From assembly GCA_002404055.1 (NCBI GenBank), contig DHIZ01000351.1, positions 1 through 16,616 on the forward strand: a DNA stretch of 16,616 nucleotides, given 5' to 3'. Positions 14,301 to 16,616 of this stretch are shown in pieces. This stretch comes from Chloroflexi bacterium UBA4733 (GTDB lineage Bacteria > Chloroflexota > UBA4733). Numbering within the stretch: the first letter of the stretch is position 1; each line of letters starts with the position of its first letter. The notes beneath the pieces are model-generated. The model was not told the DNA's origin. It ran no database searches and worked only from the letters and a program-made list of their open reading frames with translations. The translations under genes and the position numbers were made by a program.

Positions 14301-14400
14301 CGATCTGAGGCAAGTCATCAATGTTATAGACGGTATCGCTAATCGACGGATCGAACACCGACTGTCGCGGCGTGCCTGCCTGAGCCAGCGTCTTGAACAT
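11314..14400 (-). CDS. DUF499 P-loop ATPase; ATPase component of Hma-like defence operon
   Basis: 1028 aa from ATG 14400, with AAAGGACG just upstream. The DUF499 Walker A region is SQAMGGGKTHNL (73-84), with GGGKTH replacing the classical GxxxxGKT. Walker B is LLLLDELPPYFE (168-179) and a sensor-like VVVTDLRAS follows (216-224). The long middle part is helical with charged linkers. Near residues 840-900 a small beta domain reads IRYTTDGSSP and PFQVPGTCSVILA, resembling the Fn3-associated/chitobiase C-terminal fold. DUF499 proteins are large ATPases of defence islands, presumably loading or regulating the partner methylase and helicase on DNA. It is the first gene of the operon and is transcribed away from the metallopeptidase pair. 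Confidence 0.9.
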   Translation of the reverse strand: MFKTLAQAGTPRQSVFDPSISDTVYNIDDLPQIDAQRFFKENYVTEGMRLLLTEAFKRLEGKSQSSSGAFLLSQAMGGGKTHNLIALGLLAKQPNLRGPVMNTFYTPGPLGAVRVVVFSGRNTNTPFGLWGEIAKGLNRQDVFKEYYQPLMAPSDGDWVKLLHGEPVLLLLDELPPYFEAMRAKNVGATTLDVLTTTALANLFVAIASGKLPNACVVVTDLRASAYGAGNAAVSAALQNLEGEANRVAVRIDPVRLNSDELYHILRTRLFESVPTADDIDQVAAAYGNAIAEAHAMGITTVTEAQERASVKNSYPFHPGVQDLFARFKENPRFQQTRALIRIMRTVVAELWTSNRVDQRTLIGPENINLLDADIMSEIRQINNTLEAAVAHDVASENGQAVAQRIDGGASTDAVDAATLIFLSSLSQAVNPTLGLTRSDIAAYLAAPGRTVTGVREALDKLQQQAWYLHATNAGALLFKSNENLNAKLESYAQGMLSDQRETELRARLQEMYAPKLKACYGQVQALPALDQVQPNQETTTLVIFRPSPLARQEIEQFYQHLQYKNRVLFLTGDTSTYERVLERSAYLRAVQLIINELQQAGTRETDPQLLDAKTLQTREQSSFYLACRETFRQLLYPSRTGLTDLAVEPQYAGNNFDGETAIVGALTDAYKYEPEAGPKHTAFVDRIVAKLWGNAKEVPWNEVKSRAATDPSWVWHHPRALEDVKADLLGRDLWRDIGNGFVQRGPFPPPRPAAQVQLLSRDDNTGEVTLRIRPLHGDTIYMQKSGPNGGVREKLESYDVTTSDLKLTFTAVNAAEGNLEGDSTAWTNTIAVKQRLYDGPAGRMCELRAIPSGAIRYTTDGSSPQNAGQVYSQPFQVPGTCSVILAQAAEAGIVSEALRIAVPKAAPGGGPVWRVDPAKPVTWRKSHNFDSTSEVFTFLDQAINHDATLGSVQIVVAKEGHFAELQLDEDTFLAGEIVRDLTTRLRELLGAANVTLEVRTLKLAQGQHLLDLAGDLKETLEQPEVMQT

Positions 14401-14965
14401 CTCGTCCTTTCATACAGGCGTGCGGCCCGGATCAGTCGTGTTCCCCGCTCGAAACTGATTTCACTGTAGGCGGTTTCGGCCAGCTTACCATAGACTGATT
14501 GGCCCCTTATGGCTGCCTAAGGCATGCACGAGCAGGCAGCGTATAGTGGCGAATACGGTCATGCTCTGCGCCATTCAACCCGCGCCGTGAAACCGAGAGG
14601 GCTGTCTAAATCCTGACAGTGGCTATTGCTCGCCGTTGATCGGTGAACTTGGTGCGCTATGACCGGACGCCCGTCTGGCCGGCGTCTTACACACTGTTGC
14701 TGTGACCTGGCGCCGGAGAGGCGAACAACAAAAATTTGGACCTGACTCAATACTCAAATGCATGCGCGTGGATAGCTGAAGGAGTCGAACGCAACGCCCG
14801 CGACGGTAGGCTGTTCCCACCGGCGCATCCGGGCTGCCGGCGCATCCTGTGGCTAATTGTGGGCGCCAACTACAATCCGAGCGACCGGGCGGACGGCACA
14901 GATGAGAACCGCGACTGTATGCCGGCCTGTAAGTCCAGCCCGAGGCATGGCGGGGAAGCGATATC
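14401..14965. other. 565-base divergent intergenic region with short repeats
   Basis: No convincing gene. Near the ATPase start, ATCAGT (14431-14436) and ACTGAT (14454-14459) are inverted, and ACTGATT recurs at 14454-14460 and 14494-14500. GCTGCCT (14512-14518) and AGGCAGC (14534-14540) form a 7-bp inverted repeat with a 15-base loop. Toward the metallopeptidase, CCGGCGCATCC is directly repeated at 14820-14830 and 14837-14847 (period 17). A possible + promoter is TTGATC (14636-14641) / TATGAC (14658-14663). A weak 78-codon frame from TTG 14736 ends in TGATG at the metallopeptidase start, but it lacks a good ribosome site and resembles nothing I know. Confidence 0.5.
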
Positions 14966-15661
14966 ATGTTGATGCTCGCAATTCAAAGGTTCGGTGCGAG
15001 GCCGGCCGGGGCGCCGGTGGCTGAAGCTTTGGACCTGGCGGGAACGTCACCAGAGGTGGCGGCAGCGGTGCGGCTCATCGGGACAGTGCATGGCGATGGC
15101 GAGTTGCCCCGGCTTCCAGTCCGAATGGTTGCCGATGCTCCGTTCAGCGCGGCATACGCACGCTCGGAGGACGGCGAGCCGCAGGCGATCCTGGTCAATA
15201 GCAAGAGCGCCGGTCAGCGGTGGGCCATGACCCATGAGGTTGGGCACTTCCTCGACCAGCAGACGCTTGGCATACGGGGAAGGTACGCGTCGCACAGCAG
15301 CGAGGACCTGGAGGAATGGCGCGCCGCCGTGGACACGAGCGAGGCGGTGCGGCGCCTACAGCAGATTCTCACGCAAGGCGGTATCACCGTCCTCGACGGT
15401 GGCCTGGAGCGACGGGTACCGGTGGATGCCCGCTTCTTACAGACGCAGATCAGCTATCCAGAGATCTGGGCACGCAGTTACGCGCAGTACGTCGCAGTCC
15501 GCGCCAGTGATCCGTCACTGCTGGGTCATCTGGCCAGGTTGCTCGGAGCGGACGATCCGGCTGGCGCGCCACCGTATACTTTGCAGTGGGACGCGAGCGA
15601 CTTCGAGCCCATTCTTGGGGCAATTGATCGTCTCTTTGCTGCGAAGGGTTGGCGGACGTGA
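14966..15661 (+). CDS. HExxH zinc metallopeptidase-like protein
   Basis: 231 aa from ATG 14966 with GGGGAAG about 9 bases upstream; ATG 14972 is also possible. The zincin signature HEVGH is at residues 90-94 (MTHEVGHFLDQQ). A downstream YPEIWARSYAQYVA (164-177) looks like the helix supplying the third, glutamate, zinc ligand (E167), as in gluzincin-like domains of phage and mobile-element polyproteins (MuF/LPD1 type). There is no signal peptide or membrane segment, so it is probably cytoplasmic. The last bases overlap the next small gene as GTGA. Substrate unknown. Relation to the neighbouring defence operon, which is transcribed divergently, is positional only. The catalytic site is clear; family name less so. 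Confidence 0.75.
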   Translation: MLMLAIQRFGARPAGAPVAEALDLAGTSPEVAAAVRLIGTVHGDGELPRLPVRMVADAPFSAAYARSEDGEPQAILVNSKSAGQRWAMTHEVGHFLDQQTLGIRGRYASHSSEDLEEWRAAVDTSEAVRRLQQILTQGGITVLDGGLERRVPVDARFLQTQISYPEIWARSYAQYVAVRASDPSLLGHLARLLGADDPAGAPPYTLQWDASDFEPILGAIDRLFAAKGWRT

Positions 15662-15876
15662 AAACAGACTCGATCAGGGAACAGGCCATTTGCGAAAAGA
15701 TGCGACTGTTGCGGGTGGATCGGGAGACGGCGCGCTTCATTTGCGCTGTGGAGGCCGGGGAGATTCCGGGTGATGTCGTATTTATGCGAGACGGCGCGAT
15801 TGTGCGCGACGTCTCGGCGATTCCCCTGCGCGGCGACAAGCAGGAAACAGCGAAAGAACCGTTGGGCGTGCAATAG
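15658..15876 (+). CDS. Small protein coupled to the metallopeptidase (72 aa)
   Basis: The GTG at 15658 overlaps the metallopeptidase stop (GTGA), the typical layout of a stoichiometric partner. A TTG at 15649 would add three residues. The sequence is charged and soluble: an N-terminal helix (SIREQAICEKMRLLRVDRET) followed by a probable beta-rich part (GDVVFMRDGAIVRDV). No catalytic motif, signal peptide or DNA-binding helix-turn-helix is evident. An inhibitor, substrate-adaptor or antitoxin-like role toward the peptidase is possible but is inferred only from the coupling. I do not recognise the family. It converges with the DUF234 fragment, with a 21-base gap. Confidence 0.6.
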   Translation: MKTDSIREQAICEKMRLLRVDRETARFICAVEAGEIPGDVVFMRDGAIVRDVSAIPLRGDKQETAKEPLGVQ

Positions 15877-15897
15877 CCGTCTCAGCCCATCCCCCCC

Positions 15898-16437
15898 TTA
15901 CCCCAGCAGGCGCTCGTCGTACATCTGCTCGGGACTCACCAACCTCACATCTTCCAGCCGGGCAATCTCGATCAGGGAAGGATCGAAGCCCGAGCGCGAA
16001 AACATGACGTAGCGCGTGTCGTCGTCGGGGCCAGCGCGGTGCGCCACGCGACGGAGCTCGTTCAGATCGCCTGGCTTCGTGAACTCGTTGCGCCACTCGC
16101 AGGAAGCGACGAGCGTGATGCGCCTGCCGTTCATCCCAACGGCGTCGAGCTCGCTGTGTCGGTTGGCGCCGCGCCCTTCCCACCACCAGCCGAGGCGATC
16201 AAAACCCGTCTCGTCCAGGAGGCCGCGGCGGAAGGCACGCCAGAGGAACTGCTGGCAGGCGCGTTCCCAGGGTCCGTGCGGTCTCGACACAAAGGCGTCA
16301 AGGTCAGGGAGGATGCGCTGCTGCATCACCCAGTCGTCAGCTCCCTGCTCCAGCGCGGCCTCGGTCGGTTGGACGTAGCGGAACCAGAACGCCAAGAACA
16401 GATCGGTGAGCAGGTACGACGAAGCGCGATTCATCAC
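15898..16437 (-). pseudogene. Truncated DUF234 (archaeal-type DEXX ATPase) C-terminal domain
   Basis: About 179 codons, from a GTG at 16437 without a visible ribosome site. They match only the C-terminal third of DUF234-type AAA ATPases: YLLTDLFLAFWFRYVQP (9-25), then RLGWWWEGRG, SELDAVG (95-101), CEWRNE and YVMFSRSGF, a PD-(D/E)xK-like nuclease fold. The whole N-terminal P-loop ATPase and winged-helix part (roughly 280 residues in relatives) is missing, and the end of radC lies directly upstream instead. In relatives the second catalytic strand reads like ECKW; here it is SCEW, so the acidic-lysine pair appears lost. Both points suggest a decaying fragment, although the frame is still open. 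Confidence 0.7.
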
Positions 16438-16459
16438 GCGGCAAACTCGTCCAGGGTCC

Positions 16460-16616
16460 CTAGCTAAAACCCAGCCCGCGCTGTTTCAGGCTCACAAACC
16501 TGCCGTGGCCGACGACGATGTGATCGAGGACAGCGATATCGAGCAGTTTGCCGGCCTCCACGAGCTGGCGTGTCACGCCGACATCCTCCGGCGAGGGGGT
16601 TGGGTCGCCGGAGGGG
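16460..16616 (-). CDS. radC: RadC (JAB/MPN domain) protein, C-terminal 51 residues, cut by window end
   Basis: The minus-strand frame entering from the window edge reads [16 protein letters not shown], then [18 protein letters not shown] and [10 protein letters not shown] before TAG at 16460-16462. This is the conserved C-terminus of RadC proteins, including the aspartate of the JAMM zinc motif (HxHPSGDP...D). Upstream sequence is outside the window. RadC was once tied to DNA repair and its true role is unsettled. Homologues are common near mobile and defence genes. It lies 22 bases upstream of the DUF234 fragment on the same strand. Confidence 0.85.
   Translation of the reverse strand, partial: PSGDPTPSPEDVGVTRQLVEAGKLLDIAVLDHIVVGHGRFVSLKQRGLGFS

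Noticed and set aside
4930..14400. DISARM, BREX or a type I restriction system as the identity of the main operon
   Set aside because: No DUF1998 protein (DrmB), no BrxC/PglZ-like protein, and no HsdR/HsdS homologue is present. The DUF499-DUF3780-DUF1156-PLD helicase set fits the Hma-type arrangement better.
14736..14972. 78-codon plus-strand frame ending in TGATG at the metallopeptidase start
   Set aside because: TTG start without a well-spaced ribosome site and no recognisable sequence. The TGATG overlap is suggestive but not enough to call a gene, so it is noted in the intergenic entry only.
1..16616. CRISPR array, tRNA or insertion-sequence ends
   Set aside because: Scanning both strands by eye found no regularly spaced repeats, no cloverleaf with a CCA-proximal T-loop consensus, and no transposase or paired terminal inverted repeats.

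Overview
The window looks like a piece of chromosome from a GC-rich bacterium. TTG and GTG starts are common, short operons alternate in direction, and archaeal-flavoured families appear (MNT nucleotidyltransferase, DUF234 ATPase, ethylbenzene-dehydrogenase-type haem domain, DUF2064 transferase). This mix resembles Chloroflexota metagenome contigs, but there is no rRNA or other taxonomic marker, so that assignment is a low-confidence inference. No tRNA, rRNA, CRISPR array, insertion sequence, transposase or integrase was seen.

Region 1 (1-1244, + strand) holds the end of an exported carboxypeptidase-regulatory-like (transthyretin-like fold) protein. It is coupled through a GTGA overlap to a membrane-anchored haem-binding protein of the ethylbenzene dehydrogenase gamma/cytochrome c-552 type. 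Region 2 (1256-4167, - strand) is a likely operon read right to left: a DPM1-like family 2 glycosyltransferase, a DUF2064 nucleotidyl/glycosyltransferase-like protein, a radical SAM protein, a stand-alone Lrp/AsnC ligand-binding (RAM) protein interrupted by an in-frame TGA, and a small helical protein of unknown role. Region 3 (4168-4836, + strand) has a promoter-like element and an MNT nucleotidyltransferase (MntA-type antitoxin). Its HEPN toxin partner survives only as a 23-codon stub.

Region 4 (4930-14400, - strand) is the main feature: a compact four-gene defence operon in the order DUF499 P-loop ATPase, DUF3780 protein, DUF1156 DNA methyltransferase, and PLD-nuclease/SNF2-type helicase. 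To my recollection the helicase + methylase + ATPase core is what the PADLOC authors described as a putative defence system (Hma). The set is therefore probably not wholly new, but its mechanism is little described. Details worth testing here are a DPGY motif in place of DPPY in the methylase, a QMQLF clamp-binding-like tail on the DUF3780 protein, and a chitobiase/Fn3-associated-like domain in the ATPase C-terminus.

Region 5 (14401-16616) starts with a 565-base non-coding divergent region containing short repeats. It is followed by a translationally coupled pair on + (an HExxH metallopeptidase and a ~72-residue protein). Facing it on - are a truncated DUF234 C-terminal domain and the 3' end of radC, cut by the window edge. 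Broken genes at both flanks of the defence operon (HEPN stub on the left, DUF234 fragment on the right) are what one expects of a defence island undergoing turnover.
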